From Saprospiraceae bacterium (GTDB lineage Bacteria > Bacteroidota > Bacteroidia > Chitinophagales > Saprospiraceae), in contig JADJWN010000012.1 in assembly GCA_016716335.1 (NCBI GenBank), forward strand, positions 1 through 64,000: a stretch of 64,000 bases of DNA. The letters are read 5' to 3'. The position numbers and the translations under genes are program-made. Each line of letters begins with the position of its first letter. Positions within the stretch are counted from its first letter, which is position 1. Under the pieces are notes generated by a model, which worked only from the letters and a program-made list of their open reading frames with translations, was not told where the DNA came from and ran no database searches. Shown piece after piece: positions 9,444-19,105 of this stretch.

Positions 9444-10454
9444 ATGACAGTGCATCAAAAAAGAGCCATTGAGCGTCTCACGGCACTGTGGGCACTCAGT
9501 GAGTCCGGTCTGGGAGGCATCATGCATGCGATCAAGATACCCTTTACCGGTCTGATTGTGGGTGGTATCGCAGTGATTATAGTAAGCCTGATCTGTGTTT
9601 TATCCGGATGCAGATGGAAAGTAGTGGGACAATCCCTGTTGATAGTGCTGGCTATTAAAATGGCCATAAGTCCGCATGCCTCTTTTACTGCCTATTTTGC
9701 TGTAAGTTTTCAGGCAGTGGCTGCATGGATATTTTACAGCCTGATACAGAATAAAGCCATCGCTTCATTTGTCACAGGCATCATCTGTATGCTTGAATCC
9801 GCTTTACAAAAACTGATTATCTTGACCATTTTCTACGGCAAGACGCTATGGGATGCCATCGATAAACTGGGCGAAACGGCAACCCGCGAATTGGGATGGT
9901 TCTTTCATTTTTCTTCTTCCAAACTATTGATATACAGCTATCTGTTGATTTATCTGCTGAATGGTATTTTGATAGGGAAGTTCCTTGCCGGATTTTTCAA
10001 AAAAAAGCTGTTAGACAGCCATCCGTACATAACTTTGTCTCTGAAATCAAGGCCGGAAATCACACAAACCCAAGGACAGAAGAACAGAACCTGGGTACAA
10101 AGACTCTGGAGACCCGGGTTGTTTTGGATACTGCTGTTTATTGTCCTGATTTTATTGTTGTTTGGATTGAAAGACCCCGGCAGTATCTTGAAATACATCA
10201 TCCGGGTCCTGCTGATTTTTATATTTTGGTTTGGCATTCTTGGTCCTTTTGTGAATATGTTCCTTAAAAAAATCCTTGAAAAAAAGAACTCTGACATATT
10301 AACAGGCACCGAAAATGCCTTTGGTTATTTTCCGTATTTAAAGCAGATCATTCCTATAGCCTGGAAAGAAAGCACAGGCTATATCCCGGCCAGAATTGTC
10401 CTGTTTTTGGAAAAATTGCTGCTTTATACCTTATATTTTGAAGCAGATGAATAA
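9444..10454 (+). CDS. Polytopic membrane protein of unknown function
   Basis: I do not recognise a family. The 336-residue product has about seven strongly hydrophobic stretches: near residues 30-52, 58-75, 78-98, 103-125, 158-182, 226-244 and 250-275. Between the fifth and sixth is a basic cytoplasmic-looking segment (KSRPEITQTQGQKNRTWVQR). No transporter signature or ATP-binding motif is visible. It starts 4 bases after the MOSC gene and overlaps the following P-loop NTPase by 8 bases (10447-10454), so the two are almost certainly translated together. A membrane component whose partner is the NTPase is a reasonable inference, no more. Confidence 0.7.
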   Translation: MTVHQKRAIERLTALWALSESGLGGIMHAIKIPFTGLIVGGIAVIIVSLICVLSGCRWKVVGQSLLIVLAIKMAISPHASFTAYFAVSFQAVAAWIFYSLIQNKAIASFVTGIICMLESALQKLIILTIFYGKTLWDAIDKLGETATRELGWFFHFSSSKLLIYSYLLIYLLNGILIGKFLAGFFKKKLLDSHPYITLSLKSRPEITQTQGQKNRTWVQRLWRPGLFWILLFIVLILLLFGLKDPGSILKYIIRVLLIFIFWFGILGPFVNMFLKKILEKKNSDILTGTENAFGYFPYLKQIIPIAWKESTGYIPARIVLFLEKLLLYTLYFEADE

Positions 10455-10952
10455 AAAAATCATACTCTTTAGCGGTCCCGTGCATTCCGGAAAAACTACA
10501 TATCTGGCCAATTTTTTTGGAGTACCTTGTGATGTAACTGGTGGATTTCTTACCCCGGATGAAAATGGGCGGAGAATCATAGTTAATCTGGAGAATGGGC
10601 AAAAAGTTGATTTTCAGACATCAGAGTCCTGTACTGAGGAAGTACTTGAAGTGGGGAAATTCCGCTTTTAAAATCAGCATTTGAAAGCGCTAAAGCCTTT
10701 TGTCTTCGTCATGCGACCGAAGGTACACCCATTATCGTAGTAGATGAAGTCGGCAAACTTGAAATGCGTGATGAAGGCTTTCATCCGCTTGTTTTAGAAC
10801 TATTAAATGTACTAAAGCCGGAACAGATGCTGTTTCTGGTAGTAAGAGACTATCTCCTGGAAGAAGTCATCGAAAAATACAGCTTACAGGATGCTGTGGT
10901 CTGCACAAAGAAGAATTTGATTTCTGAATTTGCCCGCTTGCTTAAATCCTGA
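10447..10952 (+). CDS. THEP1-like P-loop nucleoside-triphosphatase (frameshifted)
   Basis: Small P-loop NTPase of the THEP1/DUF2478 type. The first frame (10447-10671) gives MNKKIILFSGPVHSGKTTY, with Walker A GPVHSGKT at residues 10-17, and VTGGFLTPDENGRR. It then stops at VGKFRF. The rest continues one frame back to 10952: IPLLKSAFESAKAF, Walker B IIVVDEVGKLEMRDEGFHPL, ending in EFARLLKS. Adding one G to the run GGGG at about 10653-10656 restores a single 169-residue reading with VGEIPLL, so an indel error or recent mutation is the simplest explanation. Last gene of the operon, overlapping the membrane protein by 8 bases. Confidence 0.75.
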
Positions 10953-11146
10953 AAATCTGCCCCGTATTACTATGAGCAGTATAGTTAAAAAAGGGTGTAT
11001 TGTTTTACATTTCTTCAATAAAATCAGACTATAGGTATATAGCATGAATATGTATTCCCTAAAGGTTATTAACCTGCAATTTATGTAAACTAATTATTTG
11101 AAAAAACTGCATTGTTAAAAATCAGGCTACAACAAATGCTGAAACC

Positions 11147-12865
11147 TCAGTTCCTGATAATGCGGATATTATCCAATCCGCTTTGTTTGTCAAATACTAA
11201 GAAATAAATTCCGGGCGGGATGCCGGTCAAATTCAGCTGAAATTCAGCCAATCCTTTCGTCAAATTTTTTTCTAAAACGCTTTTCCCCTCTGATGTCAGC
11301 AGCTTGCAGGCTATTTCCCTCTCCAATACAGCATCAAAGCGGAGATTCAATTCCGATTCGTCTGCAGGATTGGGAAAAACCCTGCAGGAATTGTTTGACT
11401 TGATATTATTTGAAGTGCCTGAAGTACCTTTCAGACTAAAATCCATTACAATGGGAAAATGGTCCGATGCCGTGCCGGTATCATTGACAGACAATCCGGC
11501 AGACTGTCTTTTGTCAGCAGACATCACTTCTGAAACCAATGAAAAACTGTTGTGATTAACCAATACAGATCCGGTATATACTATAAAATCCAGCCGACCC
11601 GCCGAATATGTACCTGCAGGAGAATACCAGGTATAGCTAAATGGTGCATCTGTCACATAAGGCAGAGCATCGTCCATATCTGATTCATCCCAATCGGGCC
11701 TGAAGTCGGGGCCATGTATATTGTTATTGACAATATCTCCGGTCATCAATGTGAGAAGTTGTGACCTGAATCCTACAAAATTCATATCACCGGCGATGAT
11801 TATAGGAGTACCCTGAGGTACATCCAGGGGAGAAACTCCCAGTCTTATATTGCGTACAAAAGCCATAATGTTGTCAATCTCCAGCTGCCTGGCAGTTTCG
11901 TTTTCGCAGCATGGCAGATGTGCTACAATACAGATCAGCCTCCAGCTACCCATATTGAGGAGAAATATTCCGTTGCCGTCTACTCTCCGTACATCTACGA
12001 TAGGGTATCTGCTGACTAATCTTATATCAGGAAATACCCCTCCGGAATACCATTGCTGTCCGCTCTCGGAAGGTAGCATGGATTCAATGAGAGCAGCGGT
12101 AGCTGATGAATTATTGTCATAAATCTCCGAAAATCCAATGATATCCGGTTTCAGAGCCTTGAAAATGCGGGTGTATTCCTGTCTCACCGCAGGGTTGAAC
12201 AGTTTATCCCTCTCTACATTGTACGCCACAAAACGGATATGAGCAGGATTTCTTCTTTCTACAGAATACTCGGGAAGTAGTAAAGGTGGGATCGGATTAA
12301 AATTATATTCCACACCACCATTTAGATCCGGCAATCTGTCTCCATTGCCTTCTTCGCTGACAAAGGCAATTCTGAGCTGATTTTGTAAGAAATAATTTAC
12401 TCCATTGATGGTAAACCTGCGATTGATGGCAATTTCAAACCGGTCAGAAGTAACCGTGGGAGAGGTGATAAGACCGATCTGGGCATGCCTTATGCTTGCC
12501 ACCGGACCAAAATTGCCATGTATCGAACCACCCCTACTGCCAAAATTGTAAGAGATTTCAGCTCCGATACCTGATACCTGCATACCTGTATTGGATCTGT
12601 TGTCAGTATCTAAATAGATGGTGATAGCATTGCCGGATTGCAGATTTATCTCTCTTCCGGTTTCAAGGTAAAGAAAGAGATAATCTTCAGAATGCCACAT
12701 TTTCAGGGTACGGAAATCAATCCCTGAAGGTCCCGCATCACCGCCTTTATCTGTATGAAGTACAGGTACATCCTGCCAGTCGTCAAACAGATCATCCAAC
12801 AGAATCCGTTGAGCATAGATCTCCCCTGTAAGCAGAAATAAAAAAATGACAATGAAGAGTCGCAA
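11147..12865 (-). CDS. Secreted endonuclease/exonuclease/phosphatase family protein with T9SS domain
   Basis: Exported phosphodiesterase or nuclease of 572 residues. A signal peptide (MRLFIVIFLFLLTGEIYAQ) is followed by a beta-sandwich region of about 180 residues resembling carbohydrate-binding or DOMON-like modules (WHSEDYLFLYLETGREI). The EEP domain runs from about 210 to 470: FVAYNVERDK, IIGFSEIYDN (metal-binding Glu), IVAHLPCCENE, IIIAGDMNFVGFRSQ and the final TASDHFPIVMDF with the catalytic Asp-His. The C-terminus is a type A sorting domain (CRVFPNPADESELNL to IPPGIYFLVFD). Substrate could be extracellular DNA, a phospholipid or a sugar phosphate; the sequence does not decide. Confidence 0.88.
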   Translation of the reverse strand: MRLFIVIFLFLLTGEIYAQRILLDDLFDDWQDVPVLHTDKGGDAGPSGIDFRTLKMWHSEDYLFLYLETGREINLQSGNAITIYLDTDNRSNTGMQVSGIGAEISYNFGSRGGSIHGNFGPVASIRHAQIGLITSPTVTSDRFEIAINRRFTINGVNYFLQNQLRIAFVSEEGNGDRLPDLNGGVEYNFNPIPPLLLPEYSVERRNPAHIRFVAYNVERDKLFNPAVRQEYTRIFKALKPDIIGFSEIYDNNSSATAALIESMLPSESGQQWYSGGVFPDIRLVSRYPIVDVRRVDGNGIFLLNMGSWRLICIVAHLPCCENETARQLEIDNIMAFVRNIRLGVSPLDVPQGTPIIIAGDMNFVGFRSQLLTLMTGDIVNNNIHGPDFRPDWDESDMDDALPYVTDAPFSYTWYSPAGTYSAGRLDFIVYTGSVLVNHNSFSLVSEVMSADKRQSAGLSVNDTGTASDHFPIVMDFSLKGTSGTSNNIKSNNSCRVFPNPADESELNLRFDAVLEREIACKLLTSEGKSVLEKNLTKGLAEFQLNLTGIPPGIYFLVFDKQSGLDNIRIIRN

Positions 12866-12947
12866 AACTTTTCAGGTTTTATAAAGTATAAAGGATTGGA
12901 AAGGAATTAGGTTCAGACCCGGCACGACAAATGAGCCGAAAAGTCTG

Positions 12948-13547
12948 TTAAATGCTTTTCAGATCCAGAATATTACCCATCTCAAAGCACAGGCGGCAGC
13001 GGGGTTCGTATTTATCTTTCTCTCCCAGTACGACGGTATCCTGTTCCTGACTGAGCCTGAATGAGTGCGTAGCCAGATTGCCACAATGCGGACAGATGGC
13101 ATGCACTTTGGTGATATATTCTGCTACTGCCAGTAAGTGAGGAATGGGACCGAAAGGCCTGCCCCTGAAATCCATATCCAGGCCGGCTACTATGACCCGG
13201 ATACCCTTGATAGCCAGTTTCTGACAGACATCCGGAAGTTTTTCATCGAAAAACTGTGCTTCGTCAATACCCACTACATTTACATCTCGGATATGATCGA
13301 GTATGCCCAGGCTAGTCGCTACAGGTATGGATTCGACACTGTTTTCATCGTGAGATACTACGTTAGTTATTTCATAACGGATATCCTTCTGAGGTTTGAA
13401 TATCTGTACCCGCTGATTGGCTATACGGGCTCTCTTCAGGCGTCTTATCAATTCTTCCGTCTTGCCGGAAAACATAGATCCGCATATCACTTCTATCCAT
13501 CGCTGCGCTGCCCCCGAAAACTGGGTTCTAAAACATAATTCAAACAT
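12948..13547 (-). CDS. tdk: Thymidine kinase
   Basis: Phosphorylates thymidine to dTMP in the salvage pathway. With the ATG at 13547 it has 199 residues, normal for the type II family. Visible features are the P-loop GSMFSGKTEELIRRL (about 20), the lid and Walker B region VVGIDEAQFFDEKLPDV, and the thymidine-binding segment GLDMDFRGRPFGPIP. Two cysteine pairs form the zinc site: CPHCG and CRLC. An upstream in-frame ATG at 13589 would add 14 residues, but a promoter-like T-rich TTTATTTTG lies within that stretch, so the shorter start is preferred. Confidence 0.95.
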   Translation of the reverse strand: MFELCFRTQFSGAAQRWIEVICGSMFSGKTEELIRRLKRARIANQRVQIFKPQKDIRYEITNVVSHDENSVESIPVATSLGILDHIRDVNVVGIDEAQFFDEKLPDVCQKLAIKGIRVIVAGLDMDFRGRPFGPIPHLLAVAEYITKVHAICPHCGNLATHSFRLSQEQDTVVLGEKDKYEPRCRLCFEMGNILDLKSI

Positions 13548-13757
13548 TTGGCTGCAAAATAAATCAAATTGAAGAAGTTTTTTATGCAATCATGAGGAAG
13601 TCAATTTGCTACTATTAGATTTTAGATACCAGAATTCAAGTTGTTGGTAATTAACTTCAAATCTATATATCACAAAATTTGTTATACATTTGTCATACTA
13701 TTCAGACAAGAATTACAGTTTTAGGACAGAGCTAAAAATTTTTTCAAAACAAAAATT

Positions 13758-14465
13758 ATGGATACCAGAGAATTTGGAAGAAAACTTAAAAAAATTAGTG
13801 TCTTATTTGATACCATTCAGGAAAACGGGGCTGTTTCGAATTTAGAGAAGGACCTATTGTTGAGCTACATCCGTGATCTGTATGAGGTGGCAGCAGATGC
13901 AGAAACTTCCCAAATCAGAAAAACAGAAATTCCGGTTGAGAAAAAAGCAGAAGTAAAAATAAACGAAAACATAACTCCGGTAACTCAAATACCCGAAGAG
14001 AGACCTGTCATTGACTTATCTTCCAGCGTGCCTGTAATCAAAACCTCCCCCAAAGCTGAACCGGTGGTGGAAAGTGTGGCATCTGCCAGAGCAGCTGAAC
14101 CCGAAGCCAAATCCGTTGCATCAGCAGTAAGTGCCTCAGCTGCCAATACAGATCAGGCAGTTCTTGAGCTCTTTCAGGAGGCCAAGGTTACAGACCTTTC
14201 CGACAAACTTGCTCAAACTCCCATCAAAGACCTGACCAAAGCCATGGGAATCAACGAAAAGATATTTACCATGCAGGAATTATTTGGCAATAACCAGGAA
14301 CACTTTAATAAAGTGCTTACGGATCTCAACAATTGCCCCGATTACAGTACTGCCAAGACATACCTGATGGAAGAAGTAATACCCCGGTACAACTGGACCT
14401 CCGATAATAAAATCAAAAAAGCTGTCACCTTTGTCCGCATGGTGAGAAGGCGCTTTGTGTCATAA
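13758..14465 (+). CDS. Conserved hypothetical protein with Ala/Ser-rich linker
   Basis: Unknown function; 235 residues. An N-terminal helical part (EFGRKLKKISVLFDTIQENG to YIRDLYEVAADAET) is joined by a low-complexity linker rich in Ala, Ser, Val, Pro and Glu (about residues 55-135) to a C-terminal helical domain (VLELFQEAKVTDLSDKL to TSDNKIKKAVTFVRMVRRRF). Similar C-terminal domains are widespread in Bacteroidota as uncharacterised proteins, in my recollection. No signal peptide or membrane segment is seen, so it is probably cytoplasmic. The stop is one base before the ATG of the rhomboid gene, so the two are co-transcribed. Confidence 0.75.
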   Translation: MDTREFGRKLKKISVLFDTIQENGAVSNLEKDLLLSYIRDLYEVAADAETSQIRKTEIPVEKKAEVKINENITPVTQIPEERPVIDLSSSVPVIKTSPKAEPVVESVASARAAEPEAKSVASAVSASAANTDQAVLELFQEAKVTDLSDKLAQTPIKDLTKAMGINEKIFTMQELFGNNQEHFNKVLTDLNNCPDYSTAKTYLMEEVIPRYNWTSDNKIKKAVTFVRMVRRRFVS

Positions 14466-14466
14466 C

Positions 14467-15171
14467 ATGCAGGAACCTACTCCATCCTCAGAATGGCGTT
14501 CCATTCTCTTCTGGCCTCTGGTGTGGGTATTGCTGTTGTGGGTGATTTTTATTTTGGATCAGCACTTTGCACTCGGGCTCATGTATTATGGTATTTATCC
14601 TCAGAAGGTACACGGACTGTGGGGTATATTGTTTGCTCCGTTTATACATGGTGACTGGGCCCACTTGATTTCCAATAGTTCGCCAATCCTTTTTCTGGGA
14701 ATATTGATGGCCGCATTTTACCGTAAGGTGGCGCTTACCGCCATTGTCATCATCACACTCTCCACCGGAATTCTGGTATGGATCTTTGGCAGGGAGTCTT
14801 ATCATATCGGGGCAAGCGGTGTAGTATATGGATTGGTCTCATTCATTTTCTGGACCGGGATTTTCAAAAAGCATCCCAAGACTATTGTGCTTTCATTGAT
14901 CATCATCATCATGTACAGCGGATTGTCCGAAGGGTTATTTCCTTCAGAGGTGGTAAGGATCTCCTGGGAAAGTCATTTGTTTGGAGCCTTTTCAGGGCTT
15001 TGGGTTGCTTTTGTACTCAAAAACGTGAAAGAAGCTGACGAAAAAGAAGTTTCCTCACCCTGGGAAAAAGAAGAAAGCGAAAGGACTTACTTCCTGCCCA
15101 GAGATGCATTTGAGAAAACCAAACTTCAACGCTATTATGAATCTCTCTACAATGAAGGAAATCATGAATAA
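14467..15171 (+). CDS. Rhomboid family intramembrane serine protease
   Basis: Membrane protease that cleaves transmembrane segments. From the ATG at 14467 it has 234 residues with six likely membrane helices. The catalytic serine is in HIGASGVVYGL (GxSG), and the partner histidine is in WESHLFGAFSGL. FAPFIHGDWAHLISNSSPILFLG matches the conserved region containing the oxyanion-hole residues (HxxxN). A charged cytoplasmic tail follows (EADEKEVSSPWEKEESER). The stop of the previous gene is at 14463-14465, leaving a one-base gap; the apparent upstream start at 14455 overlaps that gene and is not favoured. Confidence 0.9.
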   Translation: MQEPTPSSEWRSILFWPLVWVLLLWVIFILDQHFALGLMYYGIYPQKVHGLWGILFAPFIHGDWAHLISNSSPILFLGILMAAFYRKVALTAIVIITLSTGILVWIFGRESYHIGASGVVYGLVSFIFWTGIFKKHPKTIVLSLIIIIMYSGLSEGLFPSEVVRISWESHLFGAFSGLWVAFVLKNVKEADEKEVSSPWEKEESERTYFLPRDAFEKTKLQRYYESLYNEGNHE

Positions 15172-15235
15172 CGTACAGGAACGGATTTTTTTGTCCTGAT
15201 ATGGAAATACCCGCTGCTTACGGTCCCTTTCATTT

Positions 15236-17419
15236 TTATCTAGCTATCATCAGCTTACGGGTGTACGATGCTTTACCCGAGATAATTTTCAGCAGATAAA
15301 TACCTGATGGCAACCGGCTCACATCTGCCGTTTTTCCTTCATTATGCATATTCCATCTGACCTCTGTAATTCCAGCCATGTTGATAATTTCCATTTCTGC
15401 ATCTTCCAGGTCTGTGTCTATATGAATAAATCCGGATGCAGGATTGGGATGTATATGGACGTAGGCTGCATCCACCGGTTTTTGACGATTTGAAGATAAA
15501 CCGGACACTGTCACATAATTTTCTGTCTCGTGCTCTGAAATTCTGGTACCATGTGGAAAGCCGGTAATCCTTACTGCATCGATATATACCTGATCTGCAT
15601 TGGTACTGGCATCACACTGAAACCGAAACCTTGCATTGGGCGGAAAATTATGGTCGTCTGCATTAATGGTAAAACTTGCCTCATAAAAAAGATCATTTTC
15701 AAAGTCAGTTTCGCTGACATGTTCCTTAAGAATTTTCCAGCCGGTCCCATCATGATACATCAGCCAGAAATCCTCATCCTTTTCCATACTGAAGGGGTAA
15801 AAGGCAAAATCAATTTTTACTTTACCAAAAGCGCTGAGGTTTAAGGATGGTGAAACTATTGCCGACCCATCCCCTGCATCATCCATAATCATGAGTGCTC
15901 CCTGCCCTTCAAAAGCATAGGGTCCCTGATACCATTTAGTATCTGAGGCACCTCCGGTCCAACCATCCCAACCCGATTCGAAATAATAAGCTCCCAGCAG
16001 TTGGGGGCCCGGAGATCCGGTATTGCCGGTGCCCGGATTATTGGAGCCACTGCATGGCGGACAGTTGGGCCCACCGCAGTCTATACCGGTTTCTGTACCG
16101 TTTTTGATACCGTCACTGCAGGTATCAGGCGCAGTGATACAAAAGGGTCTTTCTTCGGTTTTGCCGAATGTACCCCCTGAAAAAAGCACTTTACCATCCT
16201 GAATGACTTCATATCTGCCATTTCCATACTTGCAACAGATACCATCTCCAAAACTGTCTAAAATGACAAACGAATAACATCCTGCCGTAAGGCAGGTATC
16301 AGCCGTGATTGTTCTAAGCCGCATGGCTGAAGTATATCTTGCGCCTGAGAGTATGGCCTTGCCCGAAGCATCCCTGAGCTGCCATGAAGTCTCTCCCGGA
16401 TAATTATCCAAAGTAATTCTGATGGATATATTACTGCAATATGGCGGTGCAGGCTCTGGATCAGGTAATTTTTGCATACAGCTTCTTGCCTGCAGCAGTG
16501 CATGCCTGAATCCTCCCGGAGCAAATAATGCCCGCATTCTGGATTTTTGACCTTTGGTAAATAAATTCATACATGCATCATCAGAATAATCCATATAGTT
16601 GGCCACCATATCCTCAGAGCCACAGGAGATTTTACCTTCAAAGCATTTGAAGTTGGGTCCGGATGCATTGGGGGTATCCTCCACAAAATCATCTGCCGAA
16701 CAATCACCGTCACCCCAGATATGTCTGAGATTGAGCCAATGACCTACTTCGTGTGTAGCGGTACGTCCAAGATTAAAAGGGGCTTTGGCTGTACCTAAAG
16801 TACCAAAAGCCTGATAATCTATCACTACGCCGTCAGTAGCAGCCGGGCCTCCCGGAAACTGAGCGTATCCAAGCACCGAACCGGCAATGTCGCATACCCA
16901 GATATTGAGATAGCTGTCTGATGGCCACCCATCTCTGCCTCCGGTAGCGGTGCGTTTCACATCATCGTTGTTTGGAAAGTTTTTACGCAAGGTGTTGGTA
17001 CGGGTAATACCGTTTGTTGGATTGCCTGCCGGATCCACGACAGCAAGACAAAACTCGATTTCCATATCATCGGCCTGCGGCCATTTATTATTTCTGTCGG
17101 TATTCAGTCGTCTGAAATCCCTGTTCAACACTTCCAATTGTGACATAACCTGCGCTTCACTTACATTTTTCGAAAGCACATCATACACTATATGAAATAC
17201 CACAGGTATCGTTATTGTGTTGCCATTTCGCTCGCTTGCTGATTGTAAAAATGAGGAAGTATGCCTCTCAATGCGTTCAAGTCTCTGCCTGAATCCGGGG
17301 TCTGCCTCCAGCTGCTGCTGAAAATATTCCATCGTCCCGCAATTGCGCTCCTGTGCCGAGCTCAGCGTGGATGATATTATGGCAAGTATCAGGCTTGCCA
17401 ATGCCATGGCCTGTCTCAT
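15236..17419 (-). CDS. M43 family zinc metalloprotease with T9SS sorting domain
   Basis: Secreted metallopeptidase of the pappalysin/cytophagalysin (M43) group, 727 residues. Signal peptide MRQAMALASLILAIISSTLSSAQ, a short propeptide, then the catalytic domain. The zinc site is HEVGHWLNLRHIWGD (HExxHxxGxxH-like, about residue 225), followed by DFVEDTPNASGPNF and the Met-turn ANYMDYSDDACMNLFTKGQ. A beta-sandwich module (ISIRITLDNYPGETSWQLRD, about 330-430) follows, then a Gly/Pro-rich linker with CSDGIKNGTETGIDCGG. A second beta-sandwich with FYPFSMEKDEDFW comes next. A type A sorting domain closes it (VHIHPNPASGFIHID to LPSGIYLLKIISG). Family members digest gelatin or fibrinogen; the target here is unknown. 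Confidence 0.92.
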   Translation of the reverse strand: MRQAMALASLILAIISSTLSSAQERNCGTMEYFQQQLEADPGFRQRLERIERHTSSFLQSASERNGNTITIPVVFHIVYDVLSKNVSEAQVMSQLEVLNRDFRRLNTDRNNKWPQADDMEIEFCLAVVDPAGNPTNGITRTNTLRKNFPNNDDVKRTATGGRDGWPSDSYLNIWVCDIAGSVLGYAQFPGGPAATDGVVIDYQAFGTLGTAKAPFNLGRTATHEVGHWLNLRHIWGDGDCSADDFVEDTPNASGPNFKCFEGKISCGSEDMVANYMDYSDDACMNLFTKGQKSRMRALFAPGGFRHALLQARSCMQKLPDPEPAPPYCSNISIRITLDNYPGETSWQLRDASGKAILSGARYTSAMRLRTITADTCLTAGCYSFVILDSFGDGICCKYGNGRYEVIQDGKVLFSGGTFGKTEERPFCITAPDTCSDGIKNGTETGIDCGGPNCPPCSGSNNPGTGNTGSPGPQLLGAYYFESGWDGWTGGASDTKWYQGPYAFEGQGALMIMDDAGDGSAIVSPSLNLSAFGKVKIDFAFYPFSMEKDEDFWLMYHDGTGWKILKEHVSETDFENDLFYEASFTINADDHNFPPNARFRFQCDASTNADQVYIDAVRITGFPHGTRISEHETENYVTVSGLSSNRQKPVDAAYVHIHPNPASGFIHIDTDLEDAEMEIINMAGITEVRWNMHNEGKTADVSRLPSGIYLLKIISGKASYTRKLMIAR

Positions 17420-17655
17420 GTGTAAGTGTGTGTTGTTAAAAATTGTAAAATTCCGGTATGATTAAAATACCAAATATGATGCCAATTCTTCTACCGGTAC
17501 ATCCGGCAATAATTCTGATGTAATTGTGTGGGTTTATTCTATATCACCGGTTTATTTCATAGAAAAATACTCTTTTCAATCATTTATTTACGCTTTTCAA
17601 TAACACAAATGACCCGTTTGCAAACTATTTGCTATTAGCGTACACATTTTTGCTG

Positions 17656-17663
17656 TATCTTTG
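17656..17663 (+). promoter_or_regulatory. Bacteroidota -7 promoter element
   Basis: TATCTTTG matches TAnnTTTG exactly, 20 bases before the next ATG. A TTTG at 17628-17631 is a possible -33 element at the long end of the usual spacing (24 bases). The leader would be under 20 bases. Confidence 0.6.
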
Positions 17664-17683
17664 AAGACTGATTTGAAAAACTG

Positions 17684-18946
17684 ATGTTTGTCCACAAACT
17701 GAAATATATCCTGATAGTATGGTTGATCTGCTGTCAATATGCTGCGGAAGGTCAGTCCTGTACAACAGACCTTCTAACTCATTACAGCTACAGGGACATT
17801 AAGTCCATACTGGATAAAAATCAATGCAACAGTTGTCACTACAAGTCCTCTGCGATACACAGCTGGCATTACGAAACATACGAAGCAATGACAGGTCAAA
17901 GTGCCTGCAGGACACCTGTGATTATCCCGGGAAATATTAATCAAAGTCTGCTGGTGGATAAACTCAACGGCGGGTGGGTAGAATGTGGCAATGCCATGCC
18001 GCCCGGAGGGAAAAGCATAAGTGCAGGAGATCTTTTTGCCATCGAACAGTGGATTCTTTCCGGAGCACCGGAATTTTGTATCCCCTCTTTTAATGAAATA
18101 AAGACCATACTGCAAAACGCATCCTGCGGCGATTGCCATAACCAACAGGGAAAATGGAATTTCAGCAGTTACCAGCATCTGGGAGGCGCACTGTACTCCA
18201 CCGACTGCAATGATCAAAAAATCATCCATCCGCACCAAGCCTCCAAAAGTCTGCTCTACACCAAACTAAGCATTCACACCCTTCAGTGTGGTGCGCTTAT
18301 GCCTTTGGACAGACCTGCGCTGGACTATCTGAGCATAGCAAAAATAAGAGACTGGATCAATGCCGGAGCTTATGAACAGGCCAAAGCACTTCCTGTAATA
18401 CTTGAAAGCATCAGCCTGCAGGAATACCAGGACGGGCATGTGCGGTTGTTTTGGGAAACCTCCTCTGAACTTAACACTGCTTACTTCGAAGTGCAACACA
18501 GCCAGGATGGTGTACGGTTCAATCCGGCAGGAAGCGTATCTGCCAGAGGCGGTATCAATAAGAAAGTGCTATACAGTTTTGATTATAACCAACAACGGAC
18601 AGGCTACAATTACTACAGACTGAAAATGGTGGACCTTGACGGTGATTTCACCTATTCGCAGATACGGGTATCCTTTGTAAAGAATACCTCGGAGATTTAT
18701 ACCATTTTCCCCAATCCTGTAGGATCAGGGCAACAATTAGTGCTGGAATGGCTGCCCACTGACGACAGGCAGAAAGTCAGGGCCTCACTGATGGATTTTA
18801 CAGGTCGGTTACATTTCGAAAACATCATCCACACAGGCATCAACCATATTACCCTTCCGGATCTGAGTCCCGGAGTATATTATCTAACCATCAAGGATTA
18901 CAACGAGACATACAAAGTGCAGCGGGTACTCATTACAGGCAGGTGA
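17684..18946 (+). CDS. T9SS-secreted protein with two CxxCH motifs (cytochrome-like)
   Basis: Exported protein of 420 residues. After the signal peptide (YILIVWLICCQYAAEGQ) there are two similar halves of about 105 residues. Each begins with a heme-binding type motif, CNSCHYKSSAIHSWHYETY (about residue 48) and CGDCHNQQGKWNFSSYQHL (about 148), and each ends with a MPPGGKSIS or MPLDRPALD phrase followed by an IxxWIxxGA motif. This matches the cytochrome c-like repeat seen in planctomycete and Bacteroidota proteins, with Met as possible axial ligand. A fibronectin-like module (LNTAYFEVQHSQDGVRF to YYRLKMVDLDGD) and a type A sorting domain follow. Surface electron transfer is possible, but heme binding is inferred from motif only. 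Confidence 0.8.
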   Translation: MFVHKLKYILIVWLICCQYAAEGQSCTTDLLTHYSYRDIKSILDKNQCNSCHYKSSAIHSWHYETYEAMTGQSACRTPVIIPGNINQSLLVDKLNGGWVECGNAMPPGGKSISAGDLFAIEQWILSGAPEFCIPSFNEIKTILQNASCGDCHNQQGKWNFSSYQHLGGALYSTDCNDQKIIHPHQASKSLLYTKLSIHTLQCGALMPLDRPALDYLSIAKIRDWINAGAYEQAKALPVILESISLQEYQDGHVRLFWETSSELNTAYFEVQHSQDGVRFNPAGSVSARGGINKKVLYSFDYNQQRTGYNYYRLKMVDLDGDFTYSQIRVSFVKNTSEIYTIFPNPVGSGQQLVLEWLPTDDRQKVRASLMDFTGRLHFENIIHTGINHITLPDLSPGVYYLTIKDYNETYKVQRVLITGR

Positions 18947-19105
18947 CAGATAGCAATAAAATGCTGTCTCATTTTGAGAAATAAGGAGTACTTAATAAGC
19001 AATAATAAAACCTAATGTATAATTCACAGCCGCATTTTTATTGTTGTACTTTTCATATACGCAGTGTCTAAGAGGCGGTAAATCTAAAACTGTTTTAGAA
19101 CGAAA

